Source: Myxococcales bacterium (lineage in GTDB: Bacteria > Myxococcota_A > Polyangia > Polyangiales > Polyangiaceae). From it: DNA of 47,083 bases. The DNA lies in the NCBI GenBank assembly GCA_903642325.1, contig CAHJWM010000039.1, forward strand, positions 1 through 47,083, read 5' to 3'. Made by a program: the position numbers and the translations under genes. Shown here piece after piece: positions 17,843 through 27,654 of this stretch. Every line of letters starts with the position of its first letter. Within the stretch, counting starts at the first letter, position 1. The notes beneath the pieces are model-generated. The model was not told the origin of the DNA and ran no database searches. It was given only the letters and a program-made list of their open reading frames with translations.

Positions 17843-19531
17843 TCAGGAGCCGTCGTACACGGTGCTGTCTTTGGTCTCTTTGACGAACAGCATGCCGATG
17901 ACGAAGGTGAGGCTGGCAATGATAATGGGGTACCAAAGCCCACTATAAATGTTGCCCTGCGCAGCGACGATCGAGAAAGAGATAGCTGGCAAGAACCCCC
18001 CGAACCAGCCATTGCCGATATGATAAGGCAGGCTCATCGACGTGTAGCGGATGCGGGTCGGAAACATCTCCACGAGCATGGCGGCAATCGGCCCGTACAC
18101 CATCGTCACGTACACGACCATGACCCATAGAATCGCCACGAGCGCGAACCAGTTGCCAGAAAACGCGGCGATGGGGTCGGCCTTCGCGGGATAGCCGGCC
18201 GCCGTCAGCGCGGCGCGCACCTCCTTCTCGAAGCGACCTTTCTCGTCCTTCGCGTTGGCCGCTTTGCCGTCGTAGCCCAGAACGGCCTTGTTCCCGATCT
18301 TGATGGTGGCCGGCGCTCCCGCGGGACCATCGACCTTGTCGTAGTTCACGCCGGCGTTGGCGAGCCAGGTGCGCGACGTGTCACACGGGGTCGTGAATTT
18401 CGCCGTGCCCGTCAGGTTCAGCACCAAATTGCAGTCCTCGGGCGCGGCCACGACCGTCACCGGTGACTTGTCGATCGCCGCTTGTAGCTTGGGGTTGGCG
18501 AACGACGTGAGCGCGTGAAAGAGCGGGAAATAGGTCAGCGCGGCGATGATGCAGCCCGCCATGATCACCGGCTTTCTCCCGATGCGGTCGGAGAGCGAGC
18601 CAAAGATCACGAAAAACGGGGTACCGAGCAGCAACGAGACGGCGATCAGGATGTTCGCCGTCGGCCCGTCCACCTTCAGAAACGTCTGCAAGAAGTAGAG
18701 AGCGTAAAACTGACCCGTGTACCAAACCACGGCCTGGCCCGCGGTGAGCCCCACCAGAGCCAAGATCACGATCTTCAAGTTCCGCCACTCACCAAAGGAT
18801 TCCTTGAGCGGCGCCTTCGACGTCTTGCCTTCGGCTTTGATCTTGAGGAAGGCGGGGGACTCCGCAAGCTTCACGCGAATCCAAACCGACACGGCCAAAA
18901 GCAGGCCCGAGCAAGCAAACGGGATGCGCCAAGCGCCCCACTCCTGTGAGAATGCCTTCTCACCGTCGGGGCTGAACGCGCCGCCGCCGGAGTAGAAGCG
19001 CGACGCCAGAATCACCATCAGAGCCAACATCAAACCCACGGTGGCGGTGGTCTGGATCCAGCTCGTGTACATGCCCCGCCGACCGGGGGGCGCGTGCTCG
19101 GCCACGTACGTCGCCGCTCCGCCGTACTCGCCGCCAAGGGCCAGCCCTTGCAGCAAGCGCAACGCGATCAACAGAATCGGCGCCAGAATGCCCAGGGTCT
19201 TGTACCCAGGCAAAAAGCTGAGCGCGAACGTCGAGATACCCATGATCAAGATCGTGACCAGGAACGTGTACTTCCGCCCTACGAGATCCCCCAGCCGACC
19301 GAAGACGAGCGCGCCAAACGGACGCACGGCGAAGCCTGCTGCAAATGCGAGCAACGTGAAGATGTTGCGAGTGGCCTCGTCGAGCGGCGCGAAAAACTGC
19401 GCGCCAATGATCGCCGTCAGCACCCCGAACAGGTAAAAGTCATACCATTCGAAGATCGTGCCGAGGGAGGAAGCGAAGATCACTCGCTTTTCGTCGGCGC
19501 TCATGGGTCGCGTCGCTTCTATATTCGCCAT
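17843..19531 (-). CDS. MHS-family (ProP/ShiA-type) MFS transporter with an inserted external domain
   Basis: A 562-residue permease. The N-terminal half is typical of metabolite:H+ symporters: SSLGTIFEWYDFYLFG in helix 1, GRLGDLVGRKYTF, LRLLQGLALGGEYGGAATYV and ESPAFLKIK. The second half has GSLSDRIGRKPVIMAG. Between two helices, residues about 344-458 form a hydrophilic insertion with two cysteines (C367, C383) that ordinary ProP (500) or ShiA (438) proteins lack; it should face the periplasm. It lies 219 bp after dctA on the same strand, suggesting a shared carboxylate or compatible-solute uptake role. Confidence 0.87.
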   Translation of the reverse strand: MANIEATRPMSADEKRVIFASSLGTIFEWYDFYLFGVLTAIIGAQFFAPLDEATRNIFTLLAFAAGFAVRPFGALVFGRLGDLVGRKYTFLVTILIMGISTFALSFLPGYKTLGILAPILLIALRLLQGLALGGEYGGAATYVAEHAPPGRRGMYTSWIQTTATVGLMLALMVILASRFYSGGGAFSPDGEKAFSQEWGAWRIPFACSGLLLAVSVWIRVKLAESPAFLKIKAEGKTSKAPLKESFGEWRNLKIVILALVGLTAGQAVVWYTGQFYALYFLQTFLKVDGPTANILIAVSLLLGTPFFVIFGSLSDRIGRKPVIMAGCIIAALTYFPLFHALTSFANPKLQAAIDKSPVTVVAAPEDCNLVLNLTGTAKFTTPCDTSRTWLANAGVNYDKVDGPAGAPATIKIGNKAVLGYDGKAANAKDEKGRFEKEVRAALTAAGYPAKADPIAAFSGNWFALVAILWVMVVYVTMVYGPIAAMLVEMFPTRIRYTSMSLPYHIGNGWFGGFLPAISFSIVAAQGNIYSGLWYPIIIASLTFVIGMLFVKETKDSTVYDGS

Positions 19532-19750
19532 CTGGAGTATTCCTCTGTGTCTCCGACACTGGTAGTCACTTGAAGTAGTTCACGCCGTCAATCAGCGGAC
19601 CTCGCGGCTGCGTCAGGCAGCGGCCCACGTCGAGACGCGGGCATCATGGCGTTGCATAGGCTGTTCGTTGTCGGGCGTTCCGCGCCCCTGCGGCAGGCAG
19701 TGATGGGGAACGGTTTGCTGCTCGACTTGAACCCGCCGACCGATCTCCAG

Positions 19751-21016
19751 CTACGTATCCCCTCTCAAGGCACTCGCAAGCTTCACGTCATCGAGCTCAT
19801 TTTCCCAACGGGCAACGACCAACGTTGCTACCCCGTTGCCGATGAGATTGGTGATCGAACGCGCCTCGCTCATGAAGCGATCCACCCCCAAGATCAACGC
19901 CATGCCGGCCACCGGTATCGTGGGGACGACCGCGAGCGTGGATGCGAGCGTGATGAACCCGGACCCCGTGACCCCTGACGCTCCCTTCGACGTGAGCATT
20001 CCGACGCCCAAAATCGTCAACTGCTGCTGGAGCGTGAGTGACGTGTTGGTCGCCTGCGCGATGAAAAGCGCCGCCACCGTCATGTAGATGTTCGTGCCAT
20101 CTAGGTTGAATGAGTAACCCGTTGGAACGACCAAGCCCACGACGGGGCTCGAGGCGCCGGCGCGCTCGAGCTTCTCCATCAGCTGGGGCAATGCGCTCTC
20201 CGACGAGCTCGTGCCGAGAACAATCAGCAGCTCTTCGCGTATGTAGAGGAGAAATCGAAAAATGTTGAAGCCCGCAACCCGCGCAATGGTGCCCAGCACC
20301 ACCAGAATGAAAATCACGCAGGTCAGGTAGAACACACCCATCAACTTTGCCATCGGCAGGAGCGAGCCAATGCCAAACTTTCCGATGGTAAAAGACATCG
20401 CACCAAAGGCGCCGATCGGGGCGACCTTCATGATGATGTGTACTATGCCGAATATGGCTTTGGTAGCATCCTCGATGCCACTCAGCAGTAGCAGGCCTTT
20501 GCCGCGTTCGCTGAGCGCTTGCAAGGCGAACCCGAATAACACGGAGAAGAAGACGACTTGCAGGATCTCACCCTTGGCGAAAGCGTCGATGACCGTGGTC
20601 GGGATCATGTTCAGCAGAAAGTCGGTTGCAGTCTGCGCTTTTGCCTTGGTTGCGAACTCATCGATCGCTTTGGTGTTGAGGCTCGCCGGGGTTGCGTTGA
20701 AGCCGTCGCCCGGCCGAATCAGGTTTGCCGTGAGCAACCCGATGCACAGCGCGAAGGTCGAGACGACTTCGAAGTAGATCAGGGCTTTTCCGCCGACCCG
20801 CCCCACCTTCTTCATGCTCTCCATACCCGCGATGCCAGAAACGATCGTGCCGAAGATGATCGGTGCAATCAGCATCTTGACGAGCTTGATGAAGCCATCC
20901 CCAAGAGGCTTGAGGCTCACGCCGAGCTGGGGCCGCAAGTGACCGAGCACAACGCCGCACGTGATCGCGATCAGAACCTGGAGATAGAGACTCTTATAGA
21001 GTGGTTTTTTCAACAC
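19751..21016 (-). CDS. dctA: C4-dicarboxylate/cation symporter DctA
   Basis: A 421-residue inner-membrane symporter of the DAACS family, close to E. coli DctA in length (428). Diagnostic segments are [19 protein letters not shown], the serine-rich re-entrant loop [33 protein letters not shown], and the second re-entrant loop [15 protein letters not shown], followed by [19 protein letters not shown] with conserved Asp and Asn. It imports succinate, fumarate and malate with protons or sodium. The gene follows the porin and lipoprotein genes on the same strand with 24 bp to the lipoprotein stop, so it is probably the third gene of that operon. Confidence 0.95.
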   Translation of the reverse strand: MLKKPLYKSLYLQVLIAITCGVVLGHLRPQLGVSLKPLGDGFIKLVKMLIAPIIFGTIVSGIAGMESMKKVGRVGGKALIYFEVVSTFALCIGLLTANLIRPGDGFNATPASLNTKAIDEFATKAKAQTATDFLLNMIPTTVIDAFAKGEILQVVFFSVLFGFALQALSERGKGLLLLSGIEDATKAIFGIVHIIMKVAPIGAFGAMSFTIGKFGIGSLLPMAKLMGVFYLTCVIFILVVLGTIARVAGFNIFRFLLYIREELLIVLGTSSSESALPQLMEKLERAGASSPVVGLVVPTGYSFNLDGTNIYMTVAALFIAQATNTSLTLQQQLTILGVGMLTSKGASGVTGSGFITLASTLAVVPTIPVAGMALILGVDRFMSEARSITNLIGNGVATLVVARWENELDDVKLASALRGDT

Positions 21017-21039
21017 GCCCTCCGAACCCTACGTCGCGA

Positions 21040-21441
21040 TCAGACGGTCCGGGCGCCCGAGCCCGGGCGCGGCGGGCGAGCTGCGTACGACGGCGCGTCG
21101 GTCGGAATGTCCGCGGATGCCTGGCCGCCCGTTCCCCCGCCACCCGTTGCAGCACTATTCGCGCCACCCGTGGCGCTAGCGGCCGCGCCCGACGCGCCGG
21201 CCATGCCAGCTTCACCGGCACCGCCCGTTGCCGCACCTGAGAAAGCTGTCGCGCTCGCGCCCGCCGCGGCTACGCCGGCCCCCCCGCCTGCGGCGCCCTT
21301 GGCGCCTGCTGCGCCGCCCGTCTCGAGCGGCGGGAGCGGGTTGGCAACGGTGAGGTCGCTGCAGCCCGCCGTGAGCATCACGGCGACGCCGAACGTAACG
21401 CAAGTGAGTGCTGCGAGTGAGCAGATTCGTTTTCGTGCCAT
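21040..21441 (-). CDS. small Gly/Ala-rich lipoprotein
   Basis: A 133-residue lipoprotein starting at ATG 21441, with AAGGAA nine bases upstream; a second ATG 18 bases further up is less likely. The signal ends at lipobox LTAGC. The mature protein is almost wholly low-complexity Gly/Ala/Ser, with no folded domain visible. It lies between the porin and dctA genes, 24 bp from each, so it is co-transcribed and may act as a periplasmic spacer or accessory. Function unknown. Confidence 0.7.
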   Translation of the reverse strand: MARKRICSLAALTCVTFGVAVMLTAGCSDLTVANPLPPLETGGAAGAKGAAGGGAGVAAAGASATAFSGAATGGAGEAGMAGASGAAASATGGANSAATGGGGTGGQASADIPTDAPSYAARPPRPGSGARTV

Positions 21442-21465
21442 GTCGAGTTCCTTACTCATGACTTG

Positions 21466-23235
21466 TTAAAACCCTAACTGAGCGCGGAACAGGACCTCAT
21501 ACAGGCTATGTCCGTTGTCTCGATCGCCCGGCGAAGTCGTAGTGCCGGCCTTAGGAGCAGGGAGGCTCTGCGCGGGCGCGGCGGCGCGATTGGCGCAGCT
21601 CGCCGCGGAGCACACCGGGCCGCCCGGAAAGCTCGCTGAGGTGGGAGCAGAGTCGGGAAAGTTGTACCGGGTGCCCTGAGCGGTAAGACGGATGTTCTTG
21701 GTGAAGAAATAATTCACGCCCAGTGACAACGCGTCGACTTTGATTTTGCCGTCATAGGGTCCGACGCCGGTAAATGCCGCGGCGCCGGTCGCCGTCGTGG
21801 CGTTGCCCTTGTCATAGCCGTCGTACGTGAGACGAACTTGCTCCCAGCGCGCTACGATTTGAACCGAGCTGGTCGGAACCGCGTTGGGCTTTTTGAAGTC
21901 GGCGTGTTGCGGCGCCCAGACGCCCTGCGCGCCGCCTGCGTCACGGGGACCAAAAACCCAAGCGCTCGCGGTCACGTGGTAGCCGAGCCCGTGCATGTGT
22001 CCGTACCCCAGCGTGCCGGCGGCGGTGTTCGGATTCTGACTCTGATAACCCTCCGCCGCTTCGCGCGTGCCATTGTCGACGTAGACGACCTCGCTCGCGA
22101 TATCGAACATGCTGAAGGGCACGCGGATCTCGCCCGCAAACGCCTTTTGACCGTTTGCCGGCAGGACGTGCACGCGGCGACCGATCGAGGCGTTCGTGTA
22201 AACAGGACTCCAGAAGGTGAAGAGACCCTGCGTGGTCATCGAGTTGTAGTCGTAATAGGACCAGACCGGATCGCGCGAACCGTACATGGCGCTCGCGCCG
22301 ATCTGCGCGTCCTTCAAAACGCCGATGTCTTTTCGGTCAACCAGCGGTCGGAAGTAGACCCGGCCCATCAGGTCACCACGACCGTCCGGGCTGACGCGGG
22401 CGGTGCCCGAGCCGTTACCGAACGCCACCCCATAGGTGAAGAATCGGTTTTCCGTGGTGCCCCAGACCGTCACTCCCGTATCGAACCCATTCGCGACGAC
22501 GGGGCCGAGCACGCGGTTGGCCAGCGCCTTTTCCATGAACGGATTGTACTTGCTACTCGTCTGATTCTCCGAGCTAAACGGCATCTGCGTCTGGCCAATT
22601 TGGAGATTGAGCAAAGAATCCGCGTGGTAGTTCAGAAAGACATTGCCCGTGGTAGCCGTGAGTCGCGCGGTCTGCGCAGAAGCATATTGGCCGCTGGTGG
22701 CGGAGGGCGCGACGCCCGGGGCCGCCGCGGTCGTTTCGGTGGCGCGGCCCGAAGTGTTGTCGAGCGCGGTGTTCCCGAACACCGCCTCGATCTTCCATTG
22801 CCAACGCGTGTAAAACTCGCCGCCGAGCTCGAGCTCGACGCGTCGAAAGGCGAAGGTCCGCTTGAGCGAGGTATCGCTCACCCCCGGGCCAAAGTAGTTG
22901 TATTGGTCGGCCTGGATGCGCGCCGACGGATACAGGATGAACAGGTCTTTGGAGTCGCGAATGTAAAGCAGGCCATTGCGGTAGCCAGCGAGCGGAATGG
23001 CCTCCTCCTTGGGTTTCTCGTCGCCCTTCGACTCCGGAACTCCGGGCTTCGGAGGTTCTGACAGATCCGGCCCGCGCGGCGTCGCGTCACTGGCCGGCGA
23101 TGACGGGGGCACGGGGGACGACACCGGCGTCCCCGGGGGCGGAAGCTCAGGATTAGTTTGCGCCACACTTTCGCACACCCAGGCGGCGGACAACGAGCAA
23201 ATGGCGGCAGCGGTGATGAGGGGTTTAGTCTTCAT
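21466..23235 (-). CDS. OprO/OprP-type outer-membrane porin
   Basis: A 589-residue outer-membrane beta-barrel. A signal peptide ends near SVAQ (residue 26), then a Pro-rich linker runs to about residue 75. The barrel starts with the family block LYIRDSKDLFILYPSARIQ and FAFRRVELELGGEFYTRWQW, and ends with LFRAQLGF, a terminal Phe as expected for BAM recognition. This is the phosphate-selective porin family (PF07396), but members transport diverse anions. Placement upstream of dctA suggests passage of dicarboxylates here. A GGGAAG ribosome site lies ahead of the ATG. Confidence 0.85.
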   Translation of the reverse strand: MKTKPLITAAAICSLSAAWVCESVAQTNPELPPPGTPVSSPVPPSSPASDATPRGPDLSEPPKPGVPESKGDEKPKEEAIPLAGYRNGLLYIRDSKDLFILYPSARIQADQYNYFGPGVSDTSLKRTFAFRRVELELGGEFYTRWQWKIEAVFGNTALDNTSGRATETTAAAPGVAPSATSGQYASAQTARLTATTGNVFLNYHADSLLNLQIGQTQMPFSSENQTSSKYNPFMEKALANRVLGPVVANGFDTGVTVWGTTENRFFTYGVAFGNGSGTARVSPDGRGDLMGRVYFRPLVDRKDIGVLKDAQIGASAMYGSRDPVWSYYDYNSMTTQGLFTFWSPVYTNASIGRRVHVLPANGQKAFAGEIRVPFSMFDIASEVVYVDNGTREAAEGYQSQNPNTAAGTLGYGHMHGLGYHVTASAWVFGPRDAGGAQGVWAPQHADFKKPNAVPTSSVQIVARWEQVRLTYDGYDKGNATTATGAAAFTGVGPYDGKIKVDALSLGVNYFFTKNIRLTAQGTRYNFPDSAPTSASFPGGPVCSAASCANRAAAPAQSLPAPKAGTTTSPGDRDNGHSLYEVLFRAQLGF

Positions 23236-24279
23236 GGGTCACTTCCCGCTAGGCGGGGTCAGAGCCGTAGCTGGTTTTGGGTGTCATATTAGTTTGCAAC
23301 GCAAGCGCTGCGAAGAAGCCGATTGCGCGACTGACTTGAGCCGCACCGAGAATGGCAGATGCACGGTCGCCCCTGACGCGTGAGCCATAACGTGATTCAA
23401 ACACTCGAGTCAAGCCGACAAGCGGAGACATAGGCGAGAACATCCCGTTGATCTTCAGCATCGCGGAAATTGCCGCGCGACGGCGGCGGCGCGTCTCGGT
23501 CTGATTTAGAAGTCTGAGCCTGACGTCTGACGAAGCTCGTGTCGCAACGTCGGCGGGTGCAATGTTATCCACGCGCGCACCACCTTTCCGCAAATTGCCC
23601 TCAACTGCGTGAATTGGACCGATCGAGTGTCGCTGCATGATTACATGGTCTTGATCATCAGGAACTAAGGTGACGGCGGCGCGACGGTCGGCCGAGCTGG
23701 CGCGCTCGATCGTTTGCACGGCGATCCGCTCGCCTAGCGGCAAGAGCATCAAAAAGGAGATCCCGACTGGAGAGTAAGCAATCGCATTTTCAAGCAGCAC
23801 CGTGTCAGCGCGCGCTCGCTGGCCCGAGCCGATAGTGCCCTTTCTCGCAGCGATCATTCGGCACGCCCCTATACACGGACTGTGCCAATGTTCGCTCCAG
23901 AGAAACTGCTCAGCATTCGGCGACAAAGCAACGCTGGTGGGAGGGGCGCAACCTATCGCTGCCAACAGCGCCTTGGCAGTCAACCAGTTCGGGTCGAATC
24001 AGTGCGCCGCGTTCGGATGGCGAACCGATCGCAGAGGCCCGGGTAGGGCGATTGGTGCAACGCTCTGTTCGCGAAAACAGACTCCGACCACGCGGCTCCG
24101 CGCATTCTTCGTGCGCGCGCGACTCGAAGGATTTTGGGAGTGGATGCTCTTTTCGGCCCGCGCCGGCGCAGCATTCACCGCGGGCATGCCCGCGCTGGCG
24201 GCTTATTCGGCCCGTTACGCTCCGGTTGGGAAGGGCTGCGGCTGCTTGGGAGCGATCAGGTCGGCAAGCGCGCCCGGCT
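23236..24279. other. 1-kb region without a convincing gene
   Basis: The stretch between the porin start and the TetA-like exporter's end has slightly lower GC than its neighbours. Overlapping frames occur on both strands (for example minus 23249-23983 and plus 23802-24323), but neither shows a domain, a ribosome site or steady codon bias. It may be decayed sequence; the porin promoter should lie at its left edge. Confidence 0.5.
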
Positions 24280-25491
24280 CTAAATTTTCTTCCGCGCCGG
24301 GTAGCAGTGGGCCTCGCGCATGACGATAAGCAAGGCGCTCACCGAAAGGACGGCCGCGACGAAAAACGGAGCCCCCGGCAGCCTATGCTCGAAAGCGCCA
24401 AACACCTGCGACATGAGGATGGGGCCGAAGATGGACGAAAGGCCCTCGGCCGCGCCAACGGCGCCCTGGAGGCGGCCTTGCGCGTCATCGGGCGTGAGCT
24501 TTGACATCCACGCGTTCATCGCGGGCATGGCAATCGCGGATGGACAAGAGACGACGATCACGGCGAACACCATCCAGGTTTGCGAAGCGAGGCCCATGAG
24601 GAGGAAGCAGACGACGCTGAAAATCAGACCAATGAGCGCCGTCGTCCGCTCACCCCAGCGTCTGGTGCAGAATCCGACGAGCAGGGCTTGCGTGAAGATG
24701 CTGCTCACGCCGTAGGCCGCCAGTGAGATACCGATCATGCCTGGGCTCCAGTCGAAGCGCGCGTTCGCCCAGAACGCCCACACTGCCGGATATACCGCCG
24801 AGCCGAGGAACAGCACGAACAGCGCGAGGATGAGCGTTCGTACGGGCTTGCCGCCGGGAAGACTGGCGACCGCGCCGAACGGATGGACCTGCTCGAGCCG
24901 GAGCGGCCGCCGCCGTTCCTTCGGATGTGTCTCCGGAAGAAACACGAGGCCGTAGATGAAGTTCGCGAGCGAAAGACCAGCCGCCACGAAGAAAGGAACG
25001 CGTGGTCCGAAACCGCCGAGCACGCCGCCAACGGCAGGGCCCACGACGAAGCCGACGCCAAACGCAGCGCCGAGCATGCCGAACGCCTTGCCGCGCTCGT
25101 CGGGCGGCGTGACGTCGGCGATGTAGGCATTGGCCGTCGTGTACGACGCGCCGAAAATACCGGCGATGATGCGCCCCACGAACAGCCACACGATCGTGGG
25201 TGAAAGCGCGGTGAGCGCGTAGTCAACCCCAAGGCCGAGCACCGCGAGGAGCAACACGGGGCGGCGACCGAACGCGTCCGACAGCCCGCCGATGAGGGGG
25301 GCGCAGAAGAACTGCATGACGGCGTATGCGAAGAAGAGCCACCCGCCGTAGATCGAGGCATGCGCGACATCGGCCCCGGTGAGCTGCCGCAAGATGGACG
25401 GCAGAATCGGCATGATGAGGCCGAGGCCAATCATGTCGAGCAGCACGGTGATCCAAACAAAAGCGAACGCGTGCTCGGTCGAGCGGGCCAT
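24280..25491 (-). CDS. TetA-like MFS exporter (DHA1 family)
   Basis: A 403-residue twelve-helix exporter. The drug:H+ antiporter signatures are visible: the helix 1 motif VLLDMIGLGLIMPILP with its conserved Asp, loop 2-3 GGLSDAFGRRPVLL, Arg in GRIIAGIFGASYTTANAY, and motif C GMLGAAFGVGFVVGPAVGG. This pattern is that of TetA/TCR proteins, which swap a drug-metal complex or other compound for a proton. Class A-B tetracycline resistance cannot be concluded; many environmental members export other substrates. It lies 207 bp downstream of, and on the same strand as, an FAD monooxygenase gene of the TetX type. Confidence 0.85.
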   Translation of the reverse strand: MARSTEHAFAFVWITVLLDMIGLGLIMPILPSILRQLTGADVAHASIYGGWLFFAYAVMQFFCAPLIGGLSDAFGRRPVLLLAVLGLGVDYALTALSPTIVWLFVGRIIAGIFGASYTTANAYIADVTPPDERGKAFGMLGAAFGVGFVVGPAVGGVLGGFGPRVPFFVAAGLSLANFIYGLVFLPETHPKERRRPLRLEQVHPFGAVASLPGGKPVRTLILALFVLFLGSAVYPAVWAFWANARFDWSPGMIGISLAAYGVSSIFTQALLVGFCTRRWGERTTALIGLIFSVVCFLLMGLASQTWMVFAVIVVSCPSAIAMPAMNAWMSKLTPDDAQGRLQGAVGAAEGLSSIFGPILMSQVFGAFEHRLPGAPFFVAAVLSVSALLIVMREAHCYPARKKI

Positions 25492-25698
25492 CGGCGGCCC
25501 TTCTAGTGCAGGCCATGCTGCGCGTCGATGGCGCGGCCTTGCCGAGTTGCGAGGACGGGCCGCCGACGCGCTTGGGCGAGTGAGTCAGCGCATGATCGGG
25601 GTGCTGCAGATTACGCGCACTCACTCACAGTATCTGTTCGTGAGGCTCGAGGCGATGTGCCGCTGCGACGATCCGCGCGGGACATCGACCGGCTCCAG

Positions 25699-26925
25699 TC
25701 ACCCGGGAAGTGCGTTTTGCGCCATGCGCTGCTGGCCGACCTTTGCCGCCTCGCGCACGACTTCGAAGCCGTATCTCAGCATCTCGTGTTCGAACGATGC
25801 CAGCGCGGCCGCCAGCTCGCGCTCGCCTTTGGCAACGGAGGTGAGCGCGCGGCCGAGCAGCGCTCCATCGCGCATGGCGAGGTTGGCGCCGCGGCCGAGG
25901 GTTGGCGTCATCGCGTGGATGGCGTCGCCCAGCAGCGTGACGTTCGTGGGCGCCTCGAGCGAGCAAGGTACACTCGTGTACATATCGACGAAGAAGAACG
26001 AAGAGGGATCGCCCGCGCGAACGGCGTTGGCGGCACGCTCCGGCCACTTGGACAGCAGGTCGGCCGCGATGCGTTGCAGCTCCTCGCTCGCTGCCGACTT
26101 CATGGCGGAGCGCTCGAGAGGGAAAAGTTCGTGACGCCCGCCGACGATGGTAACGAAGTAACTGTCCCGCTTCTTGAGCTGTTGGGCCGCTGGCAAGGCC
26201 TTGCTTGCTTCCTCGGGTGGCACTGGGAACGCGACCGATGCGAGACCGAGAAAGACCTTTCGTTCATCGGAGGCGACGGTGAAGATGTCCTCGGTCGATT
26301 CGGACGGTAGAACCTGCCGGCCCGCTTCTATCGGGATACGACCGTAGATCGCTTGCACACCCGCATCGACGATTTGGCAGCGTGGCGCGCGTTGCGCTCT
26401 GACCGCCGATCGAATGCCGTCTGCGCCGACGAGGACATCCCCCGTGGTCGTGGTGCCGTCGGAAAAGTAAGCGACCACGCCGTCTTTCCCAGCATCATAC
26501 TTTTCGAGCCGCTTGTCGAAGTGCACCACGCCCTCCAGTCCGGAGAGCAAGATCTGCCGCAACGTGGCTCGATCGACATTGCGGTGCGTCGGCTTCTCGT
26601 GAGGTCCCGGCCACAGCTGCTCATCGTGCTCGTCTTGAGTCGGAAGACGCTTCACCACGCCGAGGCCCGTGTCGAGGATGGTGGTGAATGGCAGTGTTTG
26701 CTGCGAGGTGGCGTCGAAGAGGGCGCGCAGATTCGCTGGCAACACCTCATGAACGGCGTTGATCCCGTCGGCATCGAGGTGAAGCCGGTAGCCCTGGGCC
26801 CGGTCCCACGGAGTTCTATCCCGCTCGCAGACCTGCACGTCGATGCCGACGCGAACCAGGGATTGCGCAAGACTCAACCCGCCGAGACCCGCACCGACGA
26901 CGATGACTTTCAGTTTTGATGACAA
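25699..26925 (-). CDS. FAD-dependent monooxygenase (group A, TetX/PHBH-like)
   Basis: A 408-residue single-component flavoprotein hydroxylase. The FAD loop VVGAGLGGLSLAQSL lies at residues 9-23; CERD ends the second strand; the DG motif is VLVGADGIRSAVR near 165-177; the second FAD block is LLGDAIHAMTPTLGRGANLA near 335-354. These enzymes hydroxylate aromatic or polyketide compounds with NAD(P)H and oxygen. The neighbouring TetA-like exporter suggests modification plus export of a hydrophobic compound, or use in a biosynthetic or resistance role. Sequence alone cannot separate these. Confidence 0.87.
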   Translation of the reverse strand: MSSKLKVIVVGAGLGGLSLAQSLVRVGIDVQVCERDRTPWDRAQGYRLHLDADGINAVHEVLPANLRALFDATSQQTLPFTTILDTGLGVVKRLPTQDEHDEQLWPGPHEKPTHRNVDRATLRQILLSGLEGVVHFDKRLEKYDAGKDGVVAYFSDGTTTTGDVLVGADGIRSAVRAQRAPRCQIVDAGVQAIYGRIPIEAGRQVLPSESTEDIFTVASDERKVFLGLASVAFPVPPEEASKALPAAQQLKKRDSYFVTIVGGRHELFPLERSAMKSAASEELQRIAADLLSKWPERAANAVRAGDPSSFFFVDMYTSVPCSLEAPTNVTLLGDAIHAMTPTLGRGANLAMRDGALLGRALTSVAKGERELAAALASFEHEMLRYGFEVVREAAKVGQQRMAQNALPG

Positions 26926-27654
26926 AGGACGCTCCTCTCCCTGGATTGGGAAAGGACGTACTGGTAGCCCGTGGCCGCTGAAAATTGAGAGCCCGGTTAC
27001 TTGTACGAACGCAAAGCGTCACCCGGACTACCTACCGGGCTGTGACTTTCGCACGTCCAAAGTCGAACATAGCGTTGCTTCGATCCCTGTCAAGGAGGAC
27101 GCCCCTGCTAATCAACCTCGGCGAGCCGCCGCGGTGAGGCCGTGTCGGCCTCGGAGCGAGATGTGCAATCGAGTCGCCGAGCCCGGCCCTCGTCGCCTCA
27201 CTCACCGCTTCTTAGGGCGAGCGCGCTTGGGCGAACGTGCCTCGTGTTCGAGGCTGGCGTAAAAACTTTCCGCTTGTTTAAGATGGGAGTGTTGACGTAC
27301 CCGGGCGCCACCGTAATGACGTCGATGCCATAGATCACGAGCTCGCGGCGCAGCGACTCGGACAGCCCTTGGAGCGCAAGCCCGCGAGCAGCTTTGAGCT
27401 CGGATTGCAGCTGTGGATCGATGCGGCCCAGGGCGATTGAGAGGACCGGAGTGACATCCAAGGGCTCAGTGCTGCGGTTTGTTGGGGGCGCCCGCCGGGT
27501 CAACATGCAGATCGCGGTCCGGCGGTGCAGCGCGCGAGCCGTGTGTGAGGCGAATTACCGATATCGTCTTCGGCGTGCGTGCTCGGCCGCGCGCGCACTC
27601 ACTAACTTTTTTGTGCGTTCTTGCGCTGCCGCCGAAGCACTCCATTGAGCGTTT
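26926..27654. other. gene-poor spacer containing one SDR relic
   Basis: About 730 bp between the monooxygenase start and the aldo/keto reductase start. Apart from the short-chain dehydrogenase relic at 27261-27401, no coding or RNA feature stands out. Promoters of both flanking genes should lie at its ends. Confidence 0.5.
27261..27401 (-). pseudogene. relic of a short-chain dehydrogenase (C-terminal half)
   Basis: On the minus strand the frame reads GLALQGLSESLRRELVIYGI and then DVITVAPGYVNTPILNK, the region just after the catalytic Tyr/Lys in classical SDRs. The active-site Tyr and the whole N-terminal Rossmann half are absent, and flanking residues have no family match. It is a leftover fragment about 47 codons long. 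Confidence 0.65.

Noticed and set aside
23249-23983. 244-codon minus-strand frame upstream of the porin
   Set aside because: The product has no domain, no steady codon bias and no ribosome site; its length is unremarkable in GC-rich DNA.
24280-26925. Calling this a tetracycline-resistance locus
   Set aside because: Family resemblance is at the level of MFS DHA1 and group A flavoprotein hydroxylases only; no tetR gene or tet operator is present.
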